The notes beneath the pieces were generated by a model. That model had not been told where the DNA came from, ran no database searches, and worked only from the letters and a program-made list of their open reading frames with translations. This document shows, one piece after another, positions 1-8,794 of a stretch of DNA of 60,333 nt (position 1 is the stretch's first letter; every line of letters begins with the position of its first letter). Source of the stretch: CAZGSV01 sp964528605 (lineage in GTDB: Bacteria > Armatimonadota > Zipacnadia > CAZGSV01); assembly GCA_964528605.1 (NCBI GenBank), contig CAZGSV010000011.1, positions 1 to 60,333 on the forward strand. Reading direction: 5' to 3'. A program made the translations under genes and the position numbers.

Positions 1-1613
1 AATACCAGAGCCCGAGTCCCAGTCAGTTCCCCAAGGACCTCTACGTTGAAGGCGATCAGCCGAGCACGGAGGCCCGCGACATCCACATAACACTGCAGTA
101 CGTCGAGGCCCACAACGGCGTCGAACACGTCTGCTCTCAAGACCCGAGCAGGCTGACCGTCGTCCCCATGGTGGACCTCGACATCAACAACGTCCTCGAC
201 GCAGAGGAAACCACCGTAGGTGGGTTCGTCGCCCTGAACGACGACGATGACGATGGCAACGACACAACCGACAAGGACCAAAACGGCCCCATCGCTGGGG
301 AAGACGACCTGCTGGAGTTGTACATCGCCTACAAGCCCGACGGGCTCAATGTCGGTGAAATCAAGGTCGAGGCCCCTGCGGGGGCTGCGAAGGTCAAGGT
401 GTGGACCACACCGACCAAAGGTACCGAGGTTGCCCTGCCGGCAACCTGGGACCTGTCCACCCAGCAGCCACCTTCCACCCTCTACGTGGAGGGGTACCAA
501 ACGAGCAGCGGCGTGCGGGACGTTACGCTCAAGTTGTCGTACAGCACAGCTGGCCAAACGAAGGCTCAAGATGAGGTCAAGGGTACAGTGGTCGGGGCGG
601 AGATTGCGGAACTGGGGTTCACGGCCGACCACCACATCAAGGAATGGCCCTCGGGCACCGAGATTGACCCCAACGACGACCAGCCCCTCTGGAAGAGGAC
701 GAACAATCCTGACGATCCGGTCTGCTACACGAAGAACACCCCGCCCACAATGTTCGGCAAGTTCGTCGTCACACCCAGCATTACGCCTGATGTCACGGGC
801 GTAAGCGTGAGGGCCAAGATCAGTGACACAGTCGTGGGCACGGCAAGCGGCCTGAAGCTCTCCGGCACCGCCATAGAGGATAGCACCAACACTGACGGCG
901 ACGTTGACGGAATAGGCAACGGCTCTGCAGTACCGGAGAGCACTGGTGTGAAGAAGCTCCAGCCTACGCTGAAATGGGAGTTCTCCCTGAACGGTGCCGC
1001 GTGGACGCGGGCTGCCGACAGCGGCCCCATCAAGATGTACTTCACCAATGCGACTCCGCTGGGTGATGACGCAGGGGACCTGTTCGATTTCGCCCTGGAA
1101 AAGGCCTGTGGGTATGTGAGCGGCGACGCTGACATCGCCGGAAAGATTAACGCGGGGCTCGACGGGGACGTGTACTACTCTCCCTTTGGCTGCACGAGCC
1201 ACCATCTATACCTGTTGTCAACCTGGGGGTACGGCCAGTGCTGCTGTCACGCTCATGTGTTTCGAATCCTTGTCCGTAGCGTCGACAGCGTCAGCCCATA
1301 CGTCACCTACATCTGGGGCGGTTGTTCCTGGGATGTCGTGTGCACCTACATCTTCGGAACGTGGGCTAACGGACCCTCTTTCCGGGTGGTCAAGGATGCT
1401 CACGACGGAGCGGCTAACAATCCGCATTTTCTTTACCACGTTGAGGCAGGCCTCAGTGGGACATACTACGACCCATCATATGGAGAGACAGGCCTCATCG
1501 CCCCTGACGAATTCGCGCCAGCGACGCAGGCGCATCCCACCGCCGCCTCCCGCCGTACAGATGGTAGCCTACCCGGGAACGAGCATGAAGTGAATTGGAC
1601 CTGCAATCACTGA
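1..1613 (+). CDS. Secreted beta-repeat protein with C-terminal transglutaminase-like domain (5' partial)
   Basis: The frame is open from the window edge, so the real start lies upstream; the ATG at 168 is internal. About 536 residues are visible. A beta-rich unit ending LYVEG..., then S..RD and alternating hydrophobic residues occurs twice (bases ~42-160 and ~481-620), with an acidic, possibly calcium-binding stretch NDDDDDGNDTTDKD between. From about base 1080 a different domain begins. It has GYGQCCCHAHVF (bases ~1230-1262), HFLYHVEA (~1423-1446) and YYDPSYG (~1464-1484), an order and spacing like the Cys-His-Asp triad of transglutaminase-like enzymes. A surface enzyme that crosslinks or cleaves protein or peptidoglycan is possible; the substrate is unknown. 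The middle of the protein resembles the gene at 3923-4804, which lacks the triad. The fold call is inference from motifs. Confidence 0.75.
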   Translation, partial: YQSPSPSQFPKDLYVEGDQPSTEARDIHITLQYVEAHNGVEHVCSQDPSRLTVVPMVDLDINNVLDAEETTVGGFVALNDDDDDGNDTTDKDQNGPIAGEDDLLELYIAYKPDGLNVGEIKVEAPAGAAKVKVWTTPTKGTEVALPATWDLSTQQPPSTLYVEGYQTSSGVRDVTLKLSYSTAGQTKAQDEVKGTVVGAEIAELGFTADHHIKEWPSGTEIDPNDDQPLWKRTNNPDDPVCYTKNTPPTMFGKFVVTPSITPDVTGVSVRAKISDTVVGTASGLKLSGTAIEDSTNTDGDVDGIGNGSAVPESTGVKKLQPTLKWEFSLNGAAWTRAADSGPIKMYFTNATPLGDDAGDLFDFALEKACGYVSGDADIAGKINAGLDGDVYYSPFGCTSHHLYLLSTWGYGQCCCHAHVFRILVRSVDSVSPYVTYIWGGCSWDVVCTYIFGTWANGPSFRVVKDAHDGAANNPHFLYHVEAGLSGTYYDPSYGETGLIAPDEFAPATQAHPTAASRRTDGSLPGNEHEVNWTCNH

Positions 1614-1693
1614 GGCGAGCGCCACCTGAGCGGGGTGGGCACTGGACCATCGTTGGTGTTTCTGATCGTCGTCAAAGGGAGGGCGAGACAGTT

Positions 1694-2707
1694 ATGAGAA
1701 CAAGCCCGGTCGCCACTAGTGTGCGGTGGGGGCTAGCATTGACATTAGCATGTTTCCTGGTCGGCTCTCCGGGGCCCGCGACGCCGGTGCCAGAAGCGAG
1801 CGCACGCCAGAGCGGGGACCCGCAGCCCACAACTGCGGAGCGAGCGCTGGAGAGGCTGTTCGGGCCGCTTCCATCGAGACGGGGCCTGATCAGCACAGTA
1901 GACGTAGATGGATTGCCCCGCAGGTTGATCCCAGCGGAGCAGTTGAGGTTCGTAGGTGTGATCCCTGCGCCGTGGGGAACCTGGCATTGCTTCGAGCGCG
2001 TGCAGCCGGCTGGCGGTGCCGTGGGTCGAAGGGCCTTCGGCGTGAGCGCCGAAGTACACGTTGATGCGCGCGCCGCGTCGGCCGACCTCGCGGACAGGGT
2101 AATGCGCCGCGCCGCTATCATGCCCGCGCCGGTGCCCGGTGTCGGGGACAGGGCATTTGTTGCGCCTGGAGGCTTCTGGCTCCAGGTGAACAACGTGGTC
2201 CTACATGTGCTGGCATCTTGGGAGCCGGGTGAAGCGGAGATGGTGCGAATGGCGAAAGAGGCTGCACGCGAACTGGAGGCCAGCGCGGCACTCGTTAGCG
2301 CGGATGGTCACGTACCTCTGCCTTACGTCGTGGACGCCGAGCCTCCTGCCGACGGCCAGCCATGTGCGGGCCTCTCAGGGACGGAGGCCCCGGAGAGCCA
2401 CAGCCCGTGGGTGTTTGCGCGCCCCGCCGCCACCGACCTCGGGCTTGCAGTAGCCTGGCGTGACAGCCCCCCGGGGGCGTTCTTCTCGCGGGGCGGCCAC
2501 TTGCTCCTGGTCGAGCCGGGCACGCCCCTGGCCACGCTCGATGGGACACCTCTCGCGCTTGAGGCGCCCGCGTACCTGCAGAATGATCGCCTAGTCCTGC
2601 CCTTGTCAGCACTCCTCCGGGCCTTCGGGCTCGAGCCGCCGCCGGAGGTTGCGGCGTGGATCCGGCAGTCCTGCGGTGCCCAAGAGGGCTCGTCACTGAT
2701 GCAGTGA
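1694..2707 (+). CDS. Exported protein with C-terminal copper amine oxidase N-like (stalk) domain
   Basis: The frame is open from 1595, but ATG 1694 follows a purine-rich AGGGAGGG ribosome site and opens a clear signal peptide (MRTSPVATSVRWGLALTLAC...), so 1694 is preferred (337 aa). Residues ~50-210 form a domain shared with the next gene: FGPLP.R near its start, then GVGDRAF and LQVNNV. The last ~70 residues (HLLLVEPGTPLATLDGTP...LQNDRLVLPLSALLRAFGLE) match the copper amine oxidase N-terminal-like stalk domain found on many bacterial surface proteins. The role is unknown; a cell-surface or exported position is likely. Its 3' flank is a 43-bp sequence repeated after the stalk gene at 4835-6409. 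Confidence 0.8.
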   Translation: MRTSPVATSVRWGLALTLACFLVGSPGPATPVPEASARQSGDPQPTTAERALERLFGPLPSRRGLISTVDVDGLPRRLIPAEQLRFVGVIPAPWGTWHCFERVQPAGGAVGRRAFGVSAEVHVDARAASADLADRVMRRAAIMPAPVPGVGDRAFVAPGGFWLQVNNVVLHVLASWEPGEAEMVRMAKEAARELEASAALVSADGHVPLPYVVDAEPPADGQPCAGLSGTEAPESHSPWVFARPAATDLGLAVAWRDSPPGAFFSRGGHLLLVEPGTPLATLDGTPLALEAPAYLQNDRLVLPLSALLRAFGLEPPPEVAAWIRQSCGAQEGSSLMQ

Positions 2708-2726
2708 CGCTGGGGTGTCCGCAAGT

Positions 2727-2778
2727 TCACTCTGGCCACAGCACGCGACCGGCTGGAGCTGTGGCCACTGAACCGGTC
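2727..2778 (-). pseudogene. Remnant of the 3' end of an FAD-oxidoreductase gene
   Basis: Bases 2708-2750 match 6444-6486 at 37 of 43 positions. At the second site this is the 3' end of the minus-strand FAD oxidoreductase, which ends GRALWAE-stop. Read on the minus strand, the first site gives TAPAGRVLWPE-stop, so the similarity holds at protein level. The rest of the gene is absent here. Both sites directly follow a plus-strand stalk-domain gene, so a block of stalk gene plus convergent oxidoreductase was probably duplicated and the second enzyme later lost. A shared terminator is an alternative. The fragment is very short. Confidence 0.45.
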
Positions 2779-2817
2779 CCTTCGTGAATCCAGCCCTAAC
2801 GGGAGGTGCCAATCCCG

Positions 2818-3777
2818 ATGACCGACATCCGTCGCTCACTCCGCCTCGCTTGGGCCCTAGGGGGCTTTCTTGTGTTCGCCGTCGTCAGCGGCACCGCGGC
2901 CGGCCTGGGGGTGCCAGGGACCGAGGCACCTCCAGGCCCAGAGGGCTCTGGTTGCGCCTGCTGCGGGGTTGAGGGTCAGGAGGCCTCCGGTGGCTTGGAG
3001 GCCTTTTTCGCCCGTTGGATCGAGGGTGTGTTCGGTCCTCTGCCGCCAAGGGAAGTGTTGGTCACGGGCTTTGATGCCCGCGCCCTGGCGCAACGCTTCC
3101 TGTTGTCGGGGGGTGCGAGCCTGCTCGCCACGCGGGCTGGCCCAGGGGGCGTGGAGTACCTTTACGAGAGGCCGCAAGAACGAGACGGCCTCGTGGACCG
3201 CGCCACTCTGACCATGATCGCTGGCGTCTTCCCCAACACGGCGGCAGCTTCTTCTGCCCTGGCGCGCACCGTAGCGTCGAGGTCCCTGCCGCCGCCCCCG
3301 GTCAAGGGAATCGGTGACAGAGCGTTCCTGTCCAGCAGCAATCTCCTGCTCCAGGTGAACAACGTCCTGTTCGTGCTCGGTTCGCTGCGTTGGGTTGCAG
3401 GTGAGCAGGAGATGGGGATGATAGCGCATGAGGTAGCAAATGAGCTGGATGCGGGAACGACGTTCGTAACCAGGGGGGAGGTGGTCGAGGTGCCGGAGGT
3501 GGTCGCCTTGGACCTTCCAGAGCGGGTGTCCTTAGGCGCGGAGGTGAGCGGCAGGGTGCTGCTGGCCAACGTTGACCCCGCGCAGGCGCTTCTGGGCGCC
3601 GACAGCCCGCTGGTGTCCGTGTCCGACGGTGCCGAGCCGCTCGCCACCTTCCACGCCCCCCTCCTCGCCGAGGACGCGGGGGAGAAGACCTTCAGACTGT
3701 GGGTGGCGACCCCGACCAACGTGATAGTAAGCAGAGAGTGCCGGGTTTGGGTGGAGCCGAGCTCGCCCACACAGTAG
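2818..3777 (+). CDS. Exported protein, paralogue of the 1694-2707 product without the stalk domain
   Basis: A GTG at 2806 is in frame, but ATG 2818 sits 11 bases after GGGAGG (2801-2806) and starts a signal-peptide-like stretch (MTDIRRSLRLAWALGGFLVFAV); 319 aa. Residues ~60-215 share with the upstream neighbour FGPLPPREVL, PVKGIGDRAF and LLLQVNNVLFVLGS, so the two are tandem paralogues. The C-terminal ~90 residues are beta-rich and look Ig-like (LPERVSLGAEVSGRVLL), in place of the stalk domain. No catalytic motif is visible. It probably belongs to the same exported-protein set as its neighbours. The family is unrecognised. Confidence 0.78.
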   Translation: MTDIRRSLRLAWALGGFLVFAVVSGTAAGLGVPGTEAPPGPEGSGCACCGVEGQEASGGLEAFFARWIEGVFGPLPPREVLVTGFDARALAQRFLLSGGASLLATRAGPGGVEYLYERPQERDGLVDRATLTMIAGVFPNTAAASSALARTVASRSLPPPPVKGIGDRAFLSSSNLLLQVNNVLFVLGSLRWVAGEQEMGMIAHEVANELDAGTTFVTRGEVVEVPEVVALDLPERVSLGAEVSGRVLLANVDPAQALLGADSPLVSVSDGAEPLATFHAPLLAEDAGEKTFRLWVATPTNVIVSRECRVWVEPSSPTQ

Positions 3778-3789
3778 CCGTCAGTGCCC

Positions 3790-3842
3790 GGCGACCGAGG
3801 GAGGATCGCCCCCTGCTAGTGGGGGCCCCCTCGGCGGTCGCC
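3790..3842 (+). terminator. Nested hairpin between exported-protein genes
   Basis: Outer arms 3790-3801 and 3828-3842 (GGCGACCGAGGG pairing with CCCTCGGcGGTCGCC, one bulge) enclose an inner GCCCCC/GGGGGC hairpin. It starts 12 bases after the upstream stop codon. There is no T-tract, so it may be a terminator, an attenuator or an mRNA-stabilising structure. Confidence 0.45.
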
Positions 3843-3922
3843 CTCACCTCCCCCGACTCGCCCGAGGTGTACACCCTCGTCTCCGAGAATGGCCAGTGGC
3901 GCAGACAGGAGTGAGCAGCCTT

Positions 3923-4804
3923 ATGCGGCGCAGCATGCTTCTTGCAGGCTTCAGGGTTGTCGCGCTGTCGATGCTCTTTCTGGCTTTGCCCGGCTTAGCC
4001 GAAGAGCCCAGCCCTGCGACGGAGGCGATAGTGCCCCTGGAGCTCATCCCCACCGGGAGGTACACAATTCCGCTGGAACAAGACCACTTGGTGATCGCAG
4101 CCGCTGAGGGCGACGAGCCCGCCGCGTACATCAGGAACAAGTCCGTGACCGCATGGGCCAGATTCACGGTTTCGCCCTCTGACATCACGAGCGCCAAGAT
4201 TCAAGCGACGAGTGCTCAGTTCCTGGGGAATCTGGCCGAGCAGACCGCCGCGTTTGCGAATGGGACCTCCTCGCCCGAGTACGTGAGGTTCACCGCCGGC
4301 AGTGCCACGGGCAACACGGTCAGGAAGGAAGACGTGACCTGGGCGTGGCAGTACAGAGACGTCAATGGCACCGGCAGCCAGAATCTCGATGTCTCAGTGG
4401 GGTCGAAGCGCATTAGCGGACCGCACACAGTCTACGTGGTGCTGGACCGCGCGAAGGATCCCTGGAAGACCTGGGGACATACGCGGCCCTGGACTGAAGT
4501 TTTCGCGTACGCGTGCGTGTGGGCCGCTGACAAGTCGGACGAGGATGACAATCCCTACAGCGACGCCGGGACACTCGCGAGTTGGGATCACCCCACATTG
4601 GGAGCAGGGAACTCTTCCGGTGCTGTGGGCGACACCATCGAGTTCAGAGTGCAGTTCGGGGAATTCGCACGCCTCGAAATCGGCACCACTTGGCACCGCG
4701 TCTCCGACTTCTACTTGTGGAGGATTCACTTCAACATCAGGCGGGTGGCGGGGGCGTGGCAGAATGACAACACCACCAAAGAGCTGAGCAACGCTGGGTG
4801 GTAG
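3923..4804 (+). CDS. Exported protein related to the middle of the transglutaminase-like protein
   Basis: In-frame GTGs lie at 3896 and 3911, but ATG 3923 has AGGAG at 3908-3912 and begins a signal peptide (MRRSMLLAGFRVVALSMLFLALPGLA); 293 aa. Residues ~140-215 align with the segment just before the putative catalytic core of the protein at 1-1613: VTWAWQYRDVNG against LKWEFSLNGA, then SGP..VY and a helix FAYAC against FALEKAC. The Cys-His-Asp core does not follow; a different aromatic-rich tail (TTWHRVSDFYLWRIHFNIRR) ends the protein. It may be a core-less paralogue or a partner. The function is unknown. Confidence 0.72.
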   Translation: MRRSMLLAGFRVVALSMLFLALPGLAEEPSPATEAIVPLELIPTGRYTIPLEQDHLVIAAAEGDEPAAYIRNKSVTAWARFTVSPSDITSAKIQATSAQFLGNLAEQTAAFANGTSSPEYVRFTAGSATGNTVRKEDVTWAWQYRDVNGTGSQNLDVSVGSKRISGPHTVYVVLDRAKDPWKTWGHTRPWTEVFAYACVWAADKSDEDDNPYSDAGTLASWDHPTLGAGNSSGAVGDTIEFRVQFGEFARLEIGTTWHRVSDFYLWRIHFNIRRVAGAWQNDNTTKELSNAGW

Positions 4805-4834
4805 TGCCCAACGGGCGGGAAAGAGGTGATGGGG

Positions 4835-6409
4835 ATGAAATGCGTATTGTTGAGTTGCCGGCTGGTGCTCATCGTGTTGGGTGTCCTCCTGCTGGGGGGC
4901 CTGTACGGACCAATGCTGCGGGCCGAAACGCAGACCGACTACGACGTCGCGGTCGCGGAGGGCGCGAGGAAAAGCGTCCCTGAGGTCGAGAGGCTCGCGA
5001 CGAGCATGCCCGCCGAAACGGAGGAGATCCGACGCCTCAACGACCTCCTGTGGAGCGGCCAGCTCCAGCCAGCGATAGAGGCAATACACTACTTCGCTGG
5101 ACTGAGGGCGGGACCACTGCTCGCGCTCGCCCTTGAGCATCCCGCCGACTACGTGCGGGGCGAAGCCGCCTCCGCTCTAGAGCGACTGGGAAACAGAGCG
5201 TTCGTACCCCAACTGCTCGCATGCCTGAGGAGGTCGAATGTCACCGTCAGGGGCGGCACCGAGGCCCAGATCGCGCATAGCCGGCTGGTGTGCGCTCTGC
5301 TCAGCGCGTTGGGTCGGCTGACTGGGCAAGACTTCGGGCCGGTCGATGCCGAGGACTTCAACCAGGTCAACGCAGTGATCGCGAAGTGTGAATCCTGGCT
5401 GGCGACTCACGCGCTTTCTTCGCTGCCCGGCGAGGTGCCGCTCGCTGCACAGCCGCCGGCGGCCGGAGACGTGGAATCCCTGTTTGAGGCTAAGTACGCG
5501 GCCTGGGCTGCCTGGCTGCAAGAACACGCCTCCCCTAGCTCGAAGATCGACTTGTCTACGTTGTTCGACAACCAGCCGTTTCGGGACATCGTCGCGCTCG
5601 GCCCTCCGGCGGTTCCCTACATGGTTGACAAGATGCAGGAGAACCACTGGATTGGCGAGGCGTTGTCGCGGATCACCACATACAGGTGGCACACAATCAG
5701 ACTGGGGCCGGGCCCAGGGCAGTGGGTCTGGATGGTGGAGGAGTTCCCTGACATGGTAAACGAGAGTCGGCCTCCGGGCGGGGTGGAGGTATGGCCTAGG
5801 TGGTGGACAGAAGGGCCTAAACACACGGGCGAGCGATTCGCGGCGTTGTATGGAGAATGGAAGGCGCTCAAGGATGAAGGCAGGGAGGAAGACGCGCAGG
5901 CAAAGTACCAAAGGATTACAGACCTCGGCATAGCCGCCCTGCCGTGGTTGGTCGAGAAGGTGCAAGCGGGCGACACCGCGCCTATTCCGGCGTTGTCAAC
6001 GCTCACCGACGGCGAGGTCAAGCCAGACGCGACTGCGGAGCAGTGCGTTGAGTGGTGGAACGCCAACAAGGCGAACTGGACCTTGCCCTGGGGTGAGAAC
6101 GGAGCACAATCCTCTGCCGCGCCCGCAGTCGAGCCAATCGCTGCCAGACTTGGGGCTGCACTCGTGGGTGCCATGGTGTACTGGGATGATGCACGGCGGG
6201 AGGCGGTGTTCGTGCGGGAGAGCCACCGCTTGGTCGTGCGTCCCGGCGAGGCCACTGCTTCCTTGGACGGAGCCGAACTGAGCCTGCAAGCGGTACCGTA
6301 CATCGAGAACGACCGCCTGATGCTGCCTCTTTCTGCGCTGACAGGAGCCTTCGGCGTCGCGGCGGCGGAGGCTCAGCCGGCGCAGGTAGCCTACCGTTCG
6401 CACGAGTAG
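4835..6409 (+). CDS. Exported helical-repeat protein with C-terminal stalk (CuAO-N-like) domain
   Basis: GTG 4826, ATG 4829 and ATG 4835 are all in frame. ATG 4835 is about seven bases after AAGAGGTG and gives a compact signal peptide (MKCVLLSCRLVLIVLGVLLLGG); 524 aa. Residues ~40-160 look like HEAT-type helical pairs (GPLLALALEHPADYVRGEAASALERLG). The middle is helical and Trp-rich. The last ~75 residues repeat the stalk signature of the 1694 gene (ATASLDGAELSLQ..., IENDRLMLPLSALTGAFGV). Only 30 bases separate it from the preceding gene, so co-transcription is likely. It could be a surface scaffold; no enzyme motif is seen. Confidence 0.78.
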   Translation: MKCVLLSCRLVLIVLGVLLLGGLYGPMLRAETQTDYDVAVAEGARKSVPEVERLATSMPAETEEIRRLNDLLWSGQLQPAIEAIHYFAGLRAGPLLALALEHPADYVRGEAASALERLGNRAFVPQLLACLRRSNVTVRGGTEAQIAHSRLVCALLSALGRLTGQDFGPVDAEDFNQVNAVIAKCESWLATHALSSLPGEVPLAAQPPAAGDVESLFEAKYAAWAAWLQEHASPSSKIDLSTLFDNQPFRDIVALGPPAVPYMVDKMQENHWIGEALSRITTYRWHTIRLGPGPGQWVWMVEEFPDMVNESRPPGGVEVWPRWWTEGPKHTGERFAALYGEWKALKDEGREEDAQAKYQRITDLGIAALPWLVEKVQAGDTAPIPALSTLTDGEVKPDATAEQCVEWWNANKANWTLPWGENGAQSSAAPAVEPIAARLGAALVGAMVYWDDARREAVFVRESHRLVVRPGEATASLDGAELSLQAVPYIENDRLMLPLSALTGAFGVAAAEAQPAQVAYRSHE

Positions 6410-6462
6410 CCAAGGCGCCCTGGCCCCTCCCGGGGGGCGGTCACGCTGGGGTGTCGGCAACT

Positions 6463-8691
6463 TCACTCCGCCCACAGGGCGCGACCTGCGCGGTGCTCGG
6501 GCGCGGTCATACCGCTCGGGAATAGGACGCGCTGCAAGGCGCTGAGCGCCTCTCCGCGGCGTGCCGGAGCGTCGGGCGCGAAGAAGCCCGGCGCGATCGG
6601 CTCAATCAGCGGCACCCCATCCGCCTCCATCGTCGCCGCCCTCGCCACCCAGGCGAACAATGGATGCTCTGGCGGCACGTCCTTGAAGGTCTGCGAGGCC
6701 TCTGCCGCCGGGGTCTGGCCCGCCAGCACCAACATCCAGTGCGCCAACTCCGCCCTGGTCAACGCGCGGTCGGGCTGAAAGGGTGTTCCCTCCGGCTTGT
6801 CGCTCAGGCCATAGCAGTTGAGCGTTGCCGCGGCCGCGAACGCGAAGTGATCGGGCGGCACGTCCGGGTAGGGCGACGCCGCGGGCCTCTGCACGGCCAG
6901 TTGCATCGCCTTGACCACCATCCACGCGAAGTGCGAGCGCAGCATCGGCGCGTACTCGCGGAAGGTGCGATCAGGGAAGCCCGTTAGCAGAAGCCGCGCG
7001 CCCAGAATCTGCGTCGGCACGAACCAGCGCCAGGCGACGAACCCGTTGGCGTCCTTGTCGAACGGCACATCCGTGAAGTACGCGGTCATGCAGCCCTGAC
7101 GGATCAACTCGCGCTGGAGCACATAGACGTCCAACTCGGGCACCGGTATGGGCTGCTCCGGCCGCAGGCACAGGTCGGCCGCGCACGCGGCCACCTGCCC
7201 CAGCAGCATCCGCATCGGGTCCATGCGCAGGCTGCCGTAGGCGACATGCGTTGCGGAGACGGCCGTAGTCACGAGTAGGTTATCGCAGTCTTGCGGCTCC
7301 ATGATGCCGAAAGGCACTTGATAGACGCCCGTGTCCCAAGGCAGCGAGACCCAGGCGCCCGCGTTGCCCAGGTCAACGCGGTGGATGTCAATCGCGTAGT
7401 CCTGAACGCCGACGGAGTCCGGTGCGGGCGTGGGCGGCGACTTGGCCTGCCCGGTAGGCAAGTCCTGCTCGAGCGTGGGGTCAATGTCGTACTCCGTAAG
7501 CGTCTGGAGTCCGACGATGCGGCGACCCTCGCGCTGGTATACCTGTGGCGGCAGGTGATCTTCCGTGCCGTAGTCGTTGCAGAGGCCCCAGTTGCGGCCG
7601 CCCAGTTGCGCCAACTCGTTGCGCATGAAGTAGAGCAGCCCCAGGCTGCGGCACTTGATGGCGCGTTCCAGTTTCTGAAGTATCTTTTCGCGGGTCGCGG
7701 CGTCGAGCGAGGGGTCGTCCTTCACGAAACAGAGATTCGCGCGTTTGGGAATCGGATTGCCCTGGTCGTCGCGGAAGTACCAACCCACCTCGGGGTCGTC
7801 AATGAGGCACGTGACTAGTTGGTCCTGAGTGATGTCGTTCGCGTCGCCGTTGAGGTCCCACTTCATCTCGCCCGCGGCCGCGCTGGGCTTGAGTATGGGG
7901 AGGTTGCCGTAGGGATTCCAGATCGCGGGCGGCTCGGGGAGTTTCTTGCCGCGCCACCAGTCGCGCCGGCGGTTGTAGTCCTCCACGTAGAAGAAGTAGT
8001 TGCGCTCGTAGTACGGGGGGGGAATCTCCTTGCCGGTCCCGGGGTCGGTCTGGAAGGGGAGGTAGGCGTTGGGCCCGCGCATCAGGGTCGAGCGCACGCT
8101 GTAGGCCATCACGATGGCATTCTGGTCGTCCGTGCCCAGGCGGTAGGGAACGCCCGCGAGCGCCGCCAGGTCGCCGCCGTCGGTGCCATCAATGAAGAAC
8201 TTACCCTTCACCATGCCGGTGTGCTGGCCCTCGATCCTGACCGCGGTGAGGCGGCGGCCCTCGCGCTCCACGCCGACCACGCGGGTGCGCCGAAGGACGG
8301 TGAGCAGGGGCAGTTCCTTGGCCATCCGCTCGAGCACCTGCGCGCCCACCGCCGGCTCGTAACGGTAGGCGGTGCGGATGTCGCCCTTGTGCTCCGGGTA
8401 GAGGTCGGCGAGGCGCTGGCGGAACTCGCCGAAGAGGCCATAGCCCAAAGCGTCGCTGTTCTGTCCGAAGGGGTGGCCGTCGAAGACCCCGATGCCGCCG
8501 GAGGTCATCATCCCGCCGAGCCAGTCGCGCTGGTTGATGACTATGGTGCGCCAGCCGGCTCGCGCTCCCGCCAGGGCCGCGCCCGTGCCCCCGGAGTCGC
8601 CGCCAACGACGACTATCTGCGCCTCATAGGTCTCGGCGGCCGCAGCCACCGGCAGCAGCAAAGTCAACAGCGCCAGCGTAGTCGCGCGCAT
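6463..8691 (-). CDS. Exported FAD-dependent oxidoreductase with C-terminal SLH-like tail
   Basis: ATG 8691 is chosen over GTG 8700 and ATG 8697 because GGAGG lies ten bases upstream and MRATTLALLTLLLPVAAAAE is a clean signal peptide; 742 aa. Residues ~22-65 are a dinucleotide-binding fold (VVVGGDSGGTGAALAGARAG, then DWLGGMMTSGG), typical of the FAD-dependent oxidoreductase family PF12831. GTDGGDLAALAGV, seen further on, also fits this family. Residues ~605-735 hold two S-layer-homology-like units (YPDVPPDHFAFAAAATL..., TRAELAHWMLVLAG..., FKDVPPEHPLFAWVARA). The tail suggests anchoring at the cell surface. The substrate is unknown, though carbohydrate-related neighbours are nearby. It is convergent with the stalk gene. 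Confidence 0.85.
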   Translation of the reverse strand: MRATTLALLTLLLPVAAAAETYEAQIVVVGGDSGGTGAALAGARAGWRTIVINQRDWLGGMMTSGGIGVFDGHPFGQNSDALGYGLFGEFRQRLADLYPEHKGDIRTAYRYEPAVGAQVLERMAKELPLLTVLRRTRVVGVEREGRRLTAVRIEGQHTGMVKGKFFIDGTDGGDLAALAGVPYRLGTDDQNAIVMAYSVRSTLMRGPNAYLPFQTDPGTGKEIPPPYYERNYFFYVEDYNRRRDWWRGKKLPEPPAIWNPYGNLPILKPSAAAGEMKWDLNGDANDITQDQLVTCLIDDPEVGWYFRDDQGNPIPKRANLCFVKDDPSLDAATREKILQKLERAIKCRSLGLLYFMRNELAQLGGRNWGLCNDYGTEDHLPPQVYQREGRRIVGLQTLTEYDIDPTLEQDLPTGQAKSPPTPAPDSVGVQDYAIDIHRVDLGNAGAWVSLPWDTGVYQVPFGIMEPQDCDNLLVTTAVSATHVAYGSLRMDPMRMLLGQVAACAADLCLRPEQPIPVPELDVYVLQRELIRQGCMTAYFTDVPFDKDANGFVAWRWFVPTQILGARLLLTGFPDRTFREYAPMLRSHFAWMVVKAMQLAVQRPAASPYPDVPPDHFAFAAAATLNCYGLSDKPEGTPFQPDRALTRAELAHWMLVLAGQTPAAEASQTFKDVPPEHPLFAWVARAATMEADGVPLIEPIAPGFFAPDAPARRGEALSALQRVLFPSGMTAPEHRAGRALWAE

Positions 8692-8794
8692 ACCCATCAC
8701 TCCTCCGCAGAGGCTTCGCCCACAGCATGGCCGCTGCGCTCATTGCGCGCAAGCGTTGTGGACGAGCGTTCCCGGTTCGCATATCTTGCCGCTT

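Noticed and set aside
168..170. ATG as the start of the first gene
   Set aside because: The frame is open and protein-like up to the window edge, including a copy of the repeat found later.
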